Below, in pieces: positions 33,598 to 45,534 of a stretch of DNA of 64,000 nucleotides. Location of the stretch: assembly GCA_977006965.1 (NCBI GenBank), contig OZ345370.1:744001-808000 (forward strand), read 5' to 3'. The notes beneath the pieces are model-generated. The model searched no databases. It was given only the letters and a program-made list of their open reading frames with translations, and was not told the DNA's origin. This stretch comes from Phymatolithon calcareum. Its lineage: Eukaryota > Rhodophyta > Florideophyceae > Hapalidiales. How positions within the stretch are numbered: position 1 is the stretch's first letter; every line of letters starts with the position of its first letter. Both the position numbers and the translations under genes were made by a program.

Positions 33598-33940
33598 CTT
33601 GTGGCGTTTTGGTACACCTGAACTTGCAGTCGGCAATACGCACTGCAAGACGCTTTGTAGTATCCTGAGGTGGGCCCAACAAGAAAACCGAGAGTAATCA
33701 AGCAAGGAGACACAACAGAAAACCCTTGTGGTGTTTTGGTACACCTGAACCTGCAGCCGGCAACGCGCACTGCAAGACGCTATAACACTTTCTGAACGGG
33801 CCTCACTCAGAGAGTAGAGGTAATTGAGCAAGGAACCGAACAGGAAGCTTGTGCACAATGACAGACAAGTCCCCTGGAGCGGGCCTTGCGAGAAAACCAG
33901 AGGTAATCAAGCAAGGATGCGCAACCAGGAGAAGATCGGG
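33598..33940 (-). repeat. Cop3 leader tandem repeats
   Basis: The repeats match the Cop2 leader array (CTTGTGGCGTTTTGGTAC units plus GGGCC...CAAGCAAGGA sub-repeats) between gag and the primer-binding site. Confidence 0.75.
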
Positions 33941-34001
33941 GGCGAGGGATGAGCCCCGGAGACGACGATGATGATGAAGAGCGGTGGTGATCAAGCGCTG
34001 A

Positions 34002-34015
34002 CTGGGCCCATAACC
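34002..34015 (-). promoter_or_regulatory. primer-binding site of Cop3 (half tRNA-iMet type)
   Basis: On the minus strand it reads GGTTATGGGCCCAG directly after the 5' LTR. This is the primer-binding sequence of Drosophila copia, which is primed by an internal fragment of initiator tRNA-Met. Confidence 0.85.
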
Positions 34016-34459
34016 TGTTGTTTGAGGTTAGGGAGGGGATGCGGTGAAGGAAAAGGTTTGGTTGGAGTGAATTGGTTGAGTAGAAGATGAGTTCTGAGTG
34101 AATGAGTTCCTTGGTTTATTCACTTGGCAGACCTCAGGTTAAGACTATATAGAACAGAGAACACAACCAGACTTGATCAAAACCCTAACTGACGACGGAG
34201 AGACACTAACGCTAAACAAATTTGTCATACTATCATCTGACACGTGTAATATGAAAAAATCAAGAATCATCTACTGAGTGAGGGGAGTATTATTATCATA
34301 CTCATATCATACTCTGACAGGTGTCACTGCCAATCTTCTTGATCCAAAGTTCTGAGACACTTTGACATTCGACTTGACACGTGTACACGGGTACCGAGAT
34401 CATACCTTGATATCTAAGTGTGTTTGCGACTAGTGCTCCAAGCAATCACACTTCCAACA
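34016..34459 (-). repeat. 5' LTR of Cop3, type A
   Basis: A 444-bp LTR from TGTTGTTTGAGG to CTTCCAACA. Its outer end abuts, without spacer, the gag leader of a plus-strand copia fragment. Confidence 0.88.
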
Positions 34460-35208
34460 TTAATTTCGGTTGACTCGCAGTGGACTCCCCGAACGGATTT
34501 TCAACAAGAATATAAGACCCCCACTCCGCAAAATGGACAACTCGCAAGGAACGCTGAAGGTCGAGAAACTCAATGAGACCAATTTCCATGCTTGGAAACA
34601 GAAAATTCAGCTAGTACTATCATTCCGCGAATTTCATGAACACATTGAGGACGATCCACCAGCACGGGACTCGGACGATTTCACTCTCTGGCGTCGAAGT
34701 GACAACAAGGCAAAGGCTATTATCGGACTTTCCCTCTTGGATGAACATCTCGAGCATGTGCAAGATGTGAATACGGCCAAGGAAATGTGGCAGTTGATTC
34801 TGAATATCTTTGAACGACATACACTACTGAACAAACTGGCCGCTCGCCGCAAGTTCTATACCGCCACAATGCTCGAGGACGAGAAAATACTTTCTTATAC
34901 GAACCGTATTCGCCAGCTCGCATCCACCCTCAAGTCAATGGGTGTTGATATCGACGACAAAGAAATGGCGATGGCTGTGCTTAACGGACTTCCGGAACGG
35001 TACGATAGCTTAATCAGTGCATTCGATACTCTTGGCAACGAGGATGAGTCATTCTCGCTCGAATTTGTGAAGAGCAGACTTTTGCAAGAGGAGCAGCGTA
35101 TGCCGATGAGAGTCGAAGCATCAACAGTGAAAGCTGAGACTGCCGCACTCTTCACAGCCAGACGCAATGGAGAACGCATTCGTGATCACTGCGACCATTG
35201 TCATCACA
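34460..35208 (+). mobile_element. plus-strand copia gag fragment, inverted relative to neighbours
   Basis: It begins in the last bases of the leader (TTCGGTTGACTCGC) and reads gag from MDNSQGT at 34533 to CDHCHH in the zinc knuckle. There it joins minus-strand RT sequence of Cop4 at about 35208; both parents share GTCA near the joint. It pairs with the minus-strand gag of Cop4 (about 37390-38118) as a roughly 740-bp inverted repeat. Confidence 0.85.
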
Positions 35209-38055
35209 ACATCCATTTGGTATAGTTCCAGATCAAGGACAGCAACTGTTGCAAGTAGGATACGAATCAAGGTGAATTTGACGAATGTGGCATACTTTTC
35301 ACCGTAGTCCACCCCATGCACCTGTCGGAACCCTTTTGCAACAATTCGGACTTTTCGGCCTGTATCCTTGACCTTGAAGACATACTTGCACGGTAGCACG
35401 TTCATGTCGGAGTTGCGCGGAACCAGTTTCCAGGTATTGTTATGGACGAGTGAAGAATGTTCTTTCTCAATGGCCTTTGACCAGAAGTCGACATTATGAT
35501 TTGAAGTCGCTTTCTTAAAGGTCTGAGGTATTTGATGAGAAGACAAACCGGATTCGGCTGCGAGATTGACAGATTCGAAGGCAAGCATTGCAGTGTGCGG
35601 GAGAGCTCTCCAGAAGTCAGTGGGTGGTTTTGAGACCCGAGCTGACCTGCGCAGAACTGGTTTGGCGATCATCGGTGTAGTTACTTCAGATGTCGGTGGT
35701 GTTGTTGGTTGTTCTCCATCGTCTGTCTGCTGCCCTTCTTCGTTAGTCACGTCGAGGTTCTTGTTGTTTTCCTCCGAAGTGTCCTTAGCTTCAACCGTAT
35801 CATCACATGCTTGGACGACTCCGTCGTCTGGAATGTCAGTGGATACATCCGTTTCAGCCTCACCTAATCCGCAATCCGATTCGTCGAACGTCACATCCCT
35901 TAACACAATCACCTTCTTGGAACTTTGATACCACAGCTTATATCCTTTGGACGAAGTCGCATATCCCAGCATAATGGCTTCACGAGTTCGGGAGTCGAGT
36001 TTCTTAACCTTCTTTTTCGGAATCACGTACCAACACTTTATGCCAAATACACGTAAGTGTCCCAAGTCTGGAGCGGCACCCATCCATATGTGATGGGTGG
36101 TCGTGTTCGAAGGAAGTCCTTGTGACGTAACTCGATTGCGAACATACACAGCAGTAGCAAGTGCTTCAGCCCAGAACTTCTTCTCGATGCCTCTGTAATG
36201 AAGCATCGAGCGCACCAAGTTGAGAAGAGTGCGGTTCATGCGCTCAGCCACCCCATTCTGTTGTGGAGTATATGCTACTGTGAGTTGCTGGTGTATACCG
36301 TGTTGTGCCAAATATGCCTTGAACTCGTTCGAAAGGTACTCGCCTCCGTTATCGGTCAATAGCCTTGAGCTTTCGTGTAGTCGAAAAGTCCTGAACGTTC
36401 AAATGCTTAAGCTTTCTACCAGTATGGGTTTCAGCATACTTGTGGAACTTTCGAAAACACTCAAAGCTCTCCGACTTCCGTCGCATGGTGTATACAGTGG
36501 TCCTCTTAGAGTGATCATCGAAGAATGTGATGAAGTATCGAGAGCCTCCAAGTGATGGAATGTCGATAGGACCTAAGACGTCGGAATATACGAGGTTGAG
36601 GACAGCTTCAGGACGAGTACTACTAGACTTTGGGATAAGAGCGCGATAACTTTTGCCGGCAAGACAGCCTTTGCATGGATGTTCTGAGATTGGATTGGGA
36701 GCTAGGTTCCCACCTTTGACCACCCCATGACGTACCATATCAGAGATACCAGAGGGATGGCCATGAGCGAGACGTTCATGCCAAAGCTGGAGGCTAGCGA
36801 AACAGGAAACTTCGGTAACTTTATTGCCATCTGCAAGATCAAGTGAGTAGAGACTCTTGCGAAGTGTTCCTCTAGCAAGCGTGTCATCATGAGCTTTAAC
36901 ATAGCAACGACCGTTCTTGAACGTAATCCCATATCCATACTCATCCATTTTGGATACCGATAGTAAAGAGTATCGAAAGTCCGGTATGTGCATAACATCC
37001 CTGAGTTTGCATTTCGACGGCTTCCCATTCACATAGATCGTAATAATGGCATCACCCTTTCCAGCGATTGTGGCCTTAGCTTTCGTTCCCATTTCAACAG
37101 TAGACGATAGTTCGGTGTACGTGCAGAAGAGTGAGCGGTCAAACGTCATGTGGGATGTGCTTCCAGAGTCAATGATCCAGGACTTGGACTTCCCGGAAAT
37201 GTCGGAATTGCGCACCTTGGCCATCAAGCATACAAAGTCGGAATCAGACATGACAGGAACAGGTTCCGACTCATCAGTCAGAAATGCAGATGGTTTTGTT
37301 TGCTTTTCATTCCGACGTTTGTATCCTTCCGGAGCAAGGTGAAGGAATTTGGTCCAACACTTAACGCCCTTATGACCGGATCGATGACAATGGTCGCAGT
37401 GATCACGAATGCGTTCTCCATCACGTCTGGCTGTGAAGAGTGCGGCAGTCTCAGCTTTCACGGTTCATGCTTCGACTCTCATCGACATACGCTGCTCCTC
37501 TTGCAAAATTCTGCTCTTCACAAATTCGAGCGAGAATGACTCATCCTCGTTGCCAAGAGCATCGAGTGCACTGATTAAGCTATCGTACCGTTCCGGAAGT
37601 CCGTTAAGCACAGCCATCGCCATTTCTTTGTCGTCGATATCAACACCCATTGACTTGAGGGTGGATGCGAGCTGGCGAATACGGTTCGTATAAGAAAGTA
37701 TTTTCTCGTCCTCGAGCATTGTGGCGGTATAGAACTTGCGGCGAGCGGCCAGTTTGTTCAGTAGTGTATGTCGTTCAAAGATATTGAGAATCGACTGCCA
37801 CATTTCCTTGGCCGTATTCACATCTTGCACATGCTCGAGATGTTCATCCGAGAGAGAAAGTCCGATAATAGCCTTTGCCTTGTTGTCACTTCGACGCCAG
37901 AGAGTGAAATCGTCCGAGTCCCGTGCTGGTGGATCATCCTCAATGTGTTCATCAAGTTCGCGGAAAGAGAGTACTAGTTGAATTTTCTGTTTCCAAGCAT
38001 GGAAATTGGTCTCATTGAGTTTCTCGACCTTCAGCGTTCCTTGCGAGTTGTCCAT
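35209..38055 (-). pseudogene. Cop4 gag-pol, truncated in RT
   Basis: The start is MDNSQGT at 38055. The CCHC knuckle reads CDHCHRSGHKGVKC. Protease DSGS, integrase (CKGCLAG, TDNGGEY, QQNGVAERMNR) and the RT entry (HGVDYGEKYA, MDVV) are present. Lesions: a TGA at 37462-37464 where siblings have a Ser TCA codon, a 2-bp deletion near 36356 in the TDNGGEY region, and the inversion joint at 35208. Confidence 0.85.
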
Positions 38056-38217
38056 TTTAGGGAGTGTGGGTCTTATATTCTTGTCGAAAATCCGTTCGGG
38101 GAGTCCACGGCGAGTCAACCGAAGTTAACTATCAAGGCAATCTATCCCGTATAAGAAATTCCTTCGAGTCAATGTGACCCGGACCTTGATCGGGGGATGG
38201 CTCAATGGCCGTATACC

Positions 38218-38470
38218 TCTTGTGGTGTTTTGGTACACCTGAACCTGCAGCCGGCAACACGCACTGCAAGACGTTTTGTGGTATCCTGAAACGGGCCTAG
38301 TAAGAATCAAAGATTTTTAACAAGGATACGCAACAGGAAAACCCTTGTGGTGTTTTGGTACACCTGAACCTGCAGCCGGCAACGCGCACTGCAAGACGCT
38401 TAGTGAACCCCTGAAGCGGACCGAGCAAGAATCAACGATTCTTGAGAAGGATGCGCAAGCAGGAAGATCA
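38218..38470 (-). repeat. Cop4 leader tandem repeats
   Basis: Two units starting CTTGTGGTGTTTTGGTAC, at about 38218 and 38344, give a period near 126 bp, as in the other leaders. Confidence 0.75.
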
Positions 38471-38550
38471 GACAGAGACAGATCGGGGTCGAAGGAGAAC
38501 CCCGGAGATGATGACGATGATGATGAAACGCGGTGGTTGAGGTGCGTTGA

Positions 38551-38564
38551 CTGGGCCCATAATC
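38551..38564 (-). promoter_or_regulatory. primer-binding site of Cop4, mutated
   Basis: On the minus strand it reads GATTATGGGCCCAG, one base from the canonical GGTTATGGGCCCAG. Confidence 0.7.
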
Positions 38565-39011
38565 TGTTGGAGAAGGTTCGGCAATTGATGAGGAGAAAGA
38601 AAAAGTTAGGTTGAAGGATAATGGTTGAGTAGAAGCTGAGATAGGTGAGAATGAGTTCCTTGGTTTATTGACTTGGCGGACCTCAGGTCAAGACTATATA
38701 GACCTGAGAACTCAATCAACTTGATCAAAAAACCCTAATTGACGACGGAGACACTCTAACCCTAGACAAATTTGTCATAATATCATATGACACGTGTAAC
38801 ATGGAAAAAATGAAGAATCATCCACTGAGTGGGGGGGAGTATGATTATCATACTCTTATCATACTTTGACACGTGTCACTGCCAATCTTCTTGTTTCAAA
38901 GTTCTGAGAAACTTTTACTTTCGACTTGACACGTGTACACGTGTACCGAGATCATTCCTTGATATTGAAGTGTGTTTGCGACTAGAGCTCCAAGCAATCA
39001 CACTTCCAACA
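38565..39011 (-). repeat. 5' LTR of Cop4, type A variant
   Basis: A 447-bp LTR beginning TGTTGGAGAAGGTTCGG, a variant end shared with the Cop9 LTR at 57551, and ending CACTTCCAACA. Confidence 0.87.
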
Positions 39012-40396
39012 TGGTCCGCATCCATGTAGGCTCTCGAATCCGCCAACTTTGCAACTGGAACTGCATTGTCTTCTCAAGAAGTTCCGCAGACTTTCAGAAG
39101 CGCCACGTCTAAAGACAACGTTGACTTTTGGTCCCCTGCGATTGAGAAATAACACTCATCTCTCATGCGCAACAAGACTTGGACATTAGTACCACGCGAA
39201 TCCGGAATGAACGTTCTACCTTGCAAATATGTGTTTAAAGTCAAGGACACTGGCCCGAAAGCTCGCATTGTCGCGAAAGGGTTCCGACAGGTGCATGGTG
39301 TGTATTACGGCGAAACATATGCCCCAGTCCTCAAGTTCACATCAATTCGGATTCTTCTCGCCACGGTGGCAGCTCATGATCTCGACCTTGTCCAAATGGA
39401 TGTCGTCACTGCATTCTTGCACGGAGACTTGGATGAAGATATCTACATGGAGGTTCCCGCTGGAATTGCTTGGATGAAGGGGGATCTTAACCGGCGATTC
39501 GAGATGAAGTATCTTGGAAACGCAAGCGTATTCCTCGGATTGGAGATCCGTCGGGATCGTGACCTCAGAACATTACACCTATCGCAGAAGTCGTACGCGG
39601 AAACCGTTTTGAAGCGATTTAACTTGGAAAATTCGAAACCCGTACCAAAACCGATGGAGCCTTACAAGAAAACCAGTACCGTGCATGAACTCGACATACG
39701 GATTCTGTTTCATCTCAGGTTCCGTATCGACCTGCAATTGGAAGCGCCATGTATCTGATAGTTGGAAGTCGGCCGGATATCTCGGATGCTGTCGGAAAAC
39801 TCTCCTCCTTTTGCGAGAATCCACTGCAAATCCATTGGATGGCTATTAAGCGTGTTTTACGGTACATTGCGGGAACTCGTGATCATGGGATTCTGTTTGG
39901 CAAAGAAAGAAGTTTGACTCCAGTGGGGTATAGCGACTCCGACTGGGCAGGCTGTCAAGAAACTCGTATGTCGACAAGTGGATACGTCTTCATGCTTGCA
40001 GGGGGAGCAATTAGCTGGCGATCCAAGAAGCAAATCATTGTCGCGACATCGTCATGTGAGGCTGAATGCATTGCTGCATGTGCCGCCGCGAAAGAAGCAG
40101 TCTGGCTTTCGCGATTAGTTTCCGACATACTTGGTTTCAACAAGCCATCTCGCATGCTCATCTTCTCGGCCAACCAAGGGGCTATATCATCCACTCAGAA
40201 CGAGGCAATTACCCAACGAAAGAAACATATTGATATGCAATATCACTATGTTCGCGAAGCTGTGGCAACCGAGAAAGTGGAATTCAAGTACTGTCCGACG
40301 GAGTTCATGGTCGCTGATGCACTTACGAAACCCCTAAGTCGAATCAAGGTATCCGAGTTCGAGAAAAAGATGGGATTGCATCCTGCACGTTCGTAA
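39012..40396 (+). pseudogene. CopC RT-RNase H, YVDD core deleted
   Basis: The segment starts near the integrase-RT linker (VPQTFRSATSKDNVDFWSP), with a TAA in IEK*HSS at about 39151. RT reads MNVLPCKYVFKVKDTG to YMEVPAG, then skips directly to IAWMKGDLNRRFEM, losing the segment with the catalytic YVDD. A frameshift near 39705 precedes RNase H (YSDSDWAGC, TSSCEAECIA), which ends at SEFEKKMGLHPARS. It is about as similar in plan as the other copies but more divergent in sequence. Confidence 0.85.
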
Positions 40397-40417
40397 GCTT
40401 CATCGATCGACGGGGAG

Positions 40418-40809
40418 TGTTGAAAATATGACTGCGTGCAGCTCTTGTCGGAGTACACATTATCCTATGTCATAAGTCTCTAACCATTTCTCATATGTTA
40501 TGATAGAATCAATCCATGTTTTTTTCATCTTTACTGACAATGTAGCAGATCAATCAATTTCTTGATTGATCTTATTATTGTCAGTAATTCCATCATTTTG
40601 TTGATTGAATCAATCACAGTCGACATTTCAATCTTATAGTTGATTGATTCAATCACAGTTAGTAGTGCAATGAGCATCAGAAGTCTTATCATACCTCAAT
40701 CTGAAGCCTATATAAGACCCGGATCTGATGCCCGGACTCAATAATGCAAGGAACATCTCACAACCCACTCAACCATCTCAACCATCAATCTCAAAACCTC
40801 CATCCAACA
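40418..40809 (+). repeat. 3' LTR of CopC, type C
   Basis: A 392-bp LTR, TGTTGAAAATATGACTG...CTCCATCCAACA, after a purine tract ACGGGGAG. It contains TATATAAG at about 40711 and nested ATCAATCAA/TTGATTGAT inverted repeats at about 40551-40640. Only the outermost bases resemble the other LTR types. Confidence 0.82.
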
Positions 40810-41962
40810 GTTTCTCGTCCGACCAATAGGGTCACTAGAAATGGCTCGCGGTTCGTTTAACCACTGGTTGAAAACATTTTTGTCCATCCAACCCCTCGGC
40901 CCGGTTCTGTATGAAACACCGGGTACATTGTCAGGAACACCTAGTATGGGATTGTTTCGGTTCCTGTTGCGAAAAATCATAAATGGTGCTTCAATTTTGG
41001 CGTTCACTCCTCCACTGATACGCAAAACAATAGTCATACCTTCCCCGCCTGAGACAACGTCTGCATAGTTCACTTTCTTGCATCCATACACTCCAAGAGA
41101 GTAATGGTCATCCATGTTAAAAATAAAGCGCGTCTCATCCATGTTCTCCACCATGTTCTCGTCCAGCACACCATCTGAAAATTCGCGCTCCAATTGGCCG
41201 AGATGATGGGAAATCAACTTCTCGGTGTATATGTTATGGGCGTTGCACCGTTGCAAAGAGCCGGACTGCTTTCGTATGACGATGTTGCATCTCTTCATGA
41301 ACGATTGGATCCAGTTGTCCGTCACATATGTAATGATTGGGCGATGAGTACGATCGTCAAGGTCGGTTGACACGAATGGAGATGTGGGGTCGGAGAGTGT
41401 ACGGAGTGCAATATGTTTCAAAAGCCTTCTGCTTAAATGGACACCAGCAGCGCTCAGTCTTTCAAATTCTTCCAGTAGGACAGAGTGTAAATAGTCCACC
41501 CATGCATATCGCTTTCTTCCACGACCAGTTAAAGCTTTGATAGGCACACGTCTTCGCGAAACTCCAATGGAACGTCTTGATTGGATGAACATAGCCTTAT
41601 CCTCTGGTGTGGTCAGTTTTTGAAGATAAGATTGGCGACTGTTCCACCAACGGATTGCTATCTTCCGATTGGCTCCATATGACTTCATATCCGTTACTCG
41701 GAAGATGGTTGGAAAGTGCTGCACAGTGCGAGCGCCAATTGCGTCATTACTTCCGGCGGTTTCGACCTCGTTAATCATCCATAGACTAACTGCCTTCCTT
41801 TCGGACTTAGTTGAAACAACCTGGGTCCTCCGACAAGAAGATGGGTGATGTTGATTTGTCGAGGGCGGTACATTGGTGGCGGAGTTGGAAATTCTCGGTC
41901 TCAAACAAGCGGCGCTTTGCAAGATCGAGAGTTTGGTGCAATGGATGATTGGCGCTCTCTGC
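40810..41962 (-). pseudogene. pogo/Tigger-like transposase, copy 1 (truncated)
   Basis: This minus-strand fragment is nearly identical to 52139-53288 of the complete element. It keeps the N-terminal and HTH-like region (RKRYAWVDYLHSVLLEEFERL) and the first catalytic Asp (NMDETRF). It is cut before the second (siblings MDNCSGH) by the CopC LTR side, and bounded at the right by the Cop5 LTR. The start ATG of copy 2 is ATT here. It keeps the original frame at an A5 run (41119-41123), where copy 2 has A6. Confidence 0.88.
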
Positions 41963-42404
41963 TGTTGGAAGTGTGACTGCTCGGTGCTTTATTCGCAACA
42001 CACTTCAATATCAAGTTTGATCTCGGTACACGTGTACACGTGTCAGCATGTTTGACAACACGTCTGGAGACTCAGAAATATCAAGATTGGCCAAGACACT
42101 TGTCAAGACATGATTGGAGTATGATGATCATACCCCCGTACTCAGTATCAAAAATGATGAATTTTAGTACAGAATACGTGTCATACGATATGACAAGATT
42201 ATGATACACAATTACTAGGGAAATTACAATAATTTTTGTTCACCGTCGTGAAAATGCAATCATTGCACATTTGATCAAGTTCGGACCCGATCTCAAGTCT
42301 ATATAATCAGGATTTGAGTTCGACCTAGCGAATAAACCAAGGAACCATTTCAACTCAACCTAACTTTTCTCTTCATCTCATCACTTCCCTAACCTCCAAC
42401 AACA
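41963..42404 (+). repeat. 5' LTR of Cop5, type B
   Basis: A 442-bp LTR from TGTTGGAAGTGTGACTG to CTCCAACAACA, carrying GTACACGTGTACACGTGTC at about 42025 and TATATAAT at about 42300. Confidence 0.9.
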
Positions 42405-42418
42405 GGTTATGGGCCCAG
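42405..42418 (+). promoter_or_regulatory. primer-binding site of Cop5 (half tRNA-iMet type)
   Basis: GGTTATGGGCCCAG immediately follows the 5' LTR, as in Drosophila copia. Confidence 0.87.
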
Positions 42419-42578
42419 TTAGCCATTCAACTCCACCGTGCATCATCATCTCCGGGATTCATCGTTCCTCCCCGATCTTTATCGTCTTCACAAATTTATC
42501 CTGTTTGCGCATCCTTGCTTGACTACCTTTGGTTTTCTTGCAGGGCCCGTTTCAGTGATCCGTCTCAGTCATCGTCAC

Positions 42579-45513
42579 GTTCAAGAACAGCCGTTGCTAT
42601 GTTAAAGCTCGTCATGACACTTTCGCAACAGGTAATCTACGCAAAAGTCTCTACTCTCTAGACCTTGCAGATGGAAATAAACTTAACGAAGTTTCCTGTT
42701 TCGCGAGCCTACAGCTCTGGCGTGAACGACTTGCGCATGTTGACCACACTGGAATTACCGGAATGGTAAACCATGCGGTGGTGAAAGGTGTAAAGATTGC
42801 TCCCAACTCACAGTCCACACATCTATGTAATGGTTGTCTTGCCGGCAAAGGTCATCGTGCTCCGATTCCAAAATCCAGTAGTTCTCGCTCTACAGCTTTT
42901 CTCGATCTCGTACATTCAGACGTTCTTGGTCCTATCGACATTCCGTCTCTCGGAGGATCACAGTACTTCATCACATTCATAGATGATCACTCCAAGTGGA
43001 CCACGGTATTCACCATGCGAAAGAAATCGGAGAGCTTTAAGTATTTTCGGAAGTTTCACAAGTACGCTGAAACCCATACAAGTAGAAAGCTTAAGCACTT
43101 GAACATACAGGACTTCTCGAAAGCACCTAAGCTCAAAGCAATTAGGACCGACAATGGAGGCGAGTACCTTTCAAACGAGTTCAAGGCATATCTTGCGGAA
43201 CACGGCATCCATCAACAGCTCACAGTCGCTTACACCCCACAGCAAAATGGGGTGGCTGAACGCATGAACCGCACACTTCTCAACTTAGTGCGCTCGATGC
43301 TCCATCACAGAGGCATCGAGAAGAAGTTCTGGGCTGAAGCGTTGGCAACTGCTGTGTATGTGCGCAACCGCGTTACGTCACTAGGACTTCCTTCGAACAC
43401 GACCGCCCCTCACATATGGATGGGTGGCCCTCCAGATTTGGGACACTTGCGCGTATTTGGCGCCAAGTGTTGGTACGTGATTCCGAAGAAGAAAGTGAAG
43501 AAACTCGACAGTCGTACTCGTGAGGCGGTTATTCTGGGATACTCGTTCGCATCAAAAGGGTATAAGCTGTGGGATGCGGACTTGCGGAAAGTGATTGTGT
43601 CAAGGGACGTAACGTTCAATGAATCGGATTGCGGATTCGATGAGACCGAAACCAATGTATCACTTGAAACTCCTCAAATCAAACTGAGTGATGATACGGT
43701 TGAATGTAAGGTCATTTCGGATGTAGATGATAAGAGCATCGAGAAGAGCATTGACGAAGGTGTGCAAGCAGATGGTGGAGAACAACCTATATCTCCATCT
43801 GGTGCTGGAGAAACATCTCCGATGATCGCCAAACCCATTCTGCGTAGGTCAGCTCGGGTCTCAAAACCACCCACTGACTTCTGGAACGCTCCCTCGCATA
43901 CTGCTATGCTGGCCTTCGAGTCCGTCAACCTTGCATCTGAAACCGGTTTGTCTTCTCATCAAGTGCCTCAGACCTTCAAGCAAGCGACTTCAATTAAAAA
44001 TGTCGACTTCTGGTCTCCGGGCATTGAGAATGAACACTCGTCACTAACCCGCAACAACACTTGGAAGTTGGTCACTCGCAAGCCTGGCATGAACGTTCTA
44101 CCGTGCAAGTATGTCATCAAGGTCAAGGATACATGCCCTAAAGTCCGCATTGTTGCGAAATGGTTCCGACAGGTCCATGGGGTGGACTACGGTGAAACGT
44201 ATGCCCCAGTCGTAAAGCTCACCTCGATTCGTATCCTACTTGCAACCGTTGCTGTCCATGATCTGGAACTATACCAAATGGATGTTGTTAAGGCTTTCTT
44301 GCATGGTGACCTTGACGAAGACATCTACATGGAAGTTCCGTCTGGATTTCCTGATCCCAAGCGTCCTGACCTTGTTTGCAAGCTCTTGAAGGCACTATAC
44401 GGCCTGAAGCAAGCACCGCGACAGTGCCATGCCAAGATCGACAAGTTCCTCATCGACCAGCTCGGCTTCTCAAGTAGTCCCAGTGATCCTTGTCTTTATG
44501 TCCGGCATAAGTCAAGCAGCATCATGATCATCGCGCTATATGTGGATGACTTGCTGATTGCCGGAAACGATACTTCTGCTATTTCGTGGATCAAGGGGGA
44601 GCTGAACAAGCGACTCGAGATGAAGGACCTTGGAGAAGCTAGTGTTTGTCTTGGACTTGAAATTCGCGGAGATCGCACATTTCGAACTCTTCACCTCTCG
44701 CAGTCGGACTACGCTCAGTCAGTCTTGGAACGTTTCGGCATGGAGAACTCGAAACCAGAACCAACCCCTATGAAGTCAAGCAACAAGAACACCGGAACCG
44801 AGGAAGTCGACATCACTCAGCTCGTCGATGAACAAGTTCCATACCGTCCAGCCATCGGAAGTCTCATGTACTTGATGGTTGGTACACGCCCAGACATCTC
44901 GGACTCGGTCGGAAAGCTGTCTTCGTTTTGCGAAAAACCTCTGAAACGTCACTGGATGGGCGTGAAGCGTGTTCTGCGATATATTGCGGGTACTCGAGAT
45001 CACGGAATTTTGTTCTGTGGAAGTGGGAGTTTGGTTCCAATCGGTTACACGGATGCGGATTGGGCGGGATGTGTTGAGACAAGACGGTCCACGAGTGGTT
45101 ATGTGTTCCTTCTCGCAGGGGGAGCCATAAGCTGGCGTTCAAAGAAGCAAACCATCGTCGCCACTTCAACATGCGAAGAGGAATACATCGCTTCGTGTGC
45201 CGGCGCCAAGGAATCTGTCTGGTTGTCAAGACTCATTGCCGATGTTCAAGGTCTCGAGAAGCAATCCGCCATGACTCTAGACACTGACAGTCAAAGTGCG
45301 ATCGCGACCGGGCGAAACGCGGCCATCACTCAGAGGAACAAGCACGTCGACATCCAATATCACTATGTTCGTGATTTGGTTGCCACGGGCAAGATATCTA
45401 TCAAGTATTGTAGTACTGAGTTGATGATTGGGGATACACTCACCAAGCCACTCGATCGTGTCAAGACGGCCAAGTTCGCACATGACATGGGTATATGCGC
45501 GAGGAAGTCGTAG
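42579..45513 (+). CDS. Cop5 pol: integrase, RT, RNase H (long open frame)
   Basis: The longest uninterrupted pol in the window is open from about 42579 (in-frame ATG at 42763) to a TAG at 45511. It holds the end of protease, the integrase zinc region (RLAHVDHTGI, CNGCLAGKGHRAP), the catalytic core (HSDVLGP, RTDNGGEY, QQNGVAERMNR), a Ser/Asp-rich linker, RT (YVDD at 44539-44550) and RNase H (YTDADWAG, TCEEEYIAS, DTDSQSA). The end is FAHDMGICARKS. Substitutions at conserved sites exist: TCEEEYIAS where siblings have TCEAEYIAS, and LVATGK for VVATGK. With no gag or own start, it could act only on proteins supplied elsewhere. Whether it is translated is unknown. Confidence 0.8.
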
Positions 45514-45534
45514 TGTCCCTCGATCAAGGGAGAG

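Larger units (their letters stand above)
28458..34459 (-). mobile_element. Ty1/copia element Cop3, the most complete copy
   Basis: It has both LTRs (5' 34016-34459, 3' 28458-28902), a primer-binding site, leader repeats, full-length gag-pol and a polypurine tract, with a 445-bp solo LTR nested in pol. Without that insert it would be about 5.55 kb. The left flank GGTTT and right flank TTAAT differ, so no target duplication exists. The helicase gene it joins on the left is not resumed on the right. Confidence 0.9.
35209..39011 (-). mobile_element. Ty1/copia element Cop4, 3' part replaced
   Basis: On the minus strand: 5' LTR (38565-39011), altered primer-binding site, leader, gag, protease, integrase and the start of RT. 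It ends at the inversion joint (35208), so RT core, RNase H and 3' LTR are missing. Confidence 0.87.
39012..40809 (+). mobile_element. copia fragment CopC with a distinct LTR (type C)
   Basis: A plus-strand pol 3' part followed by a 3' LTR unlike types A, B and D. It is truncated upstream by the Cop4 LTR. Its right end abuts a transposase fragment at 40810. Confidence 0.85.
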
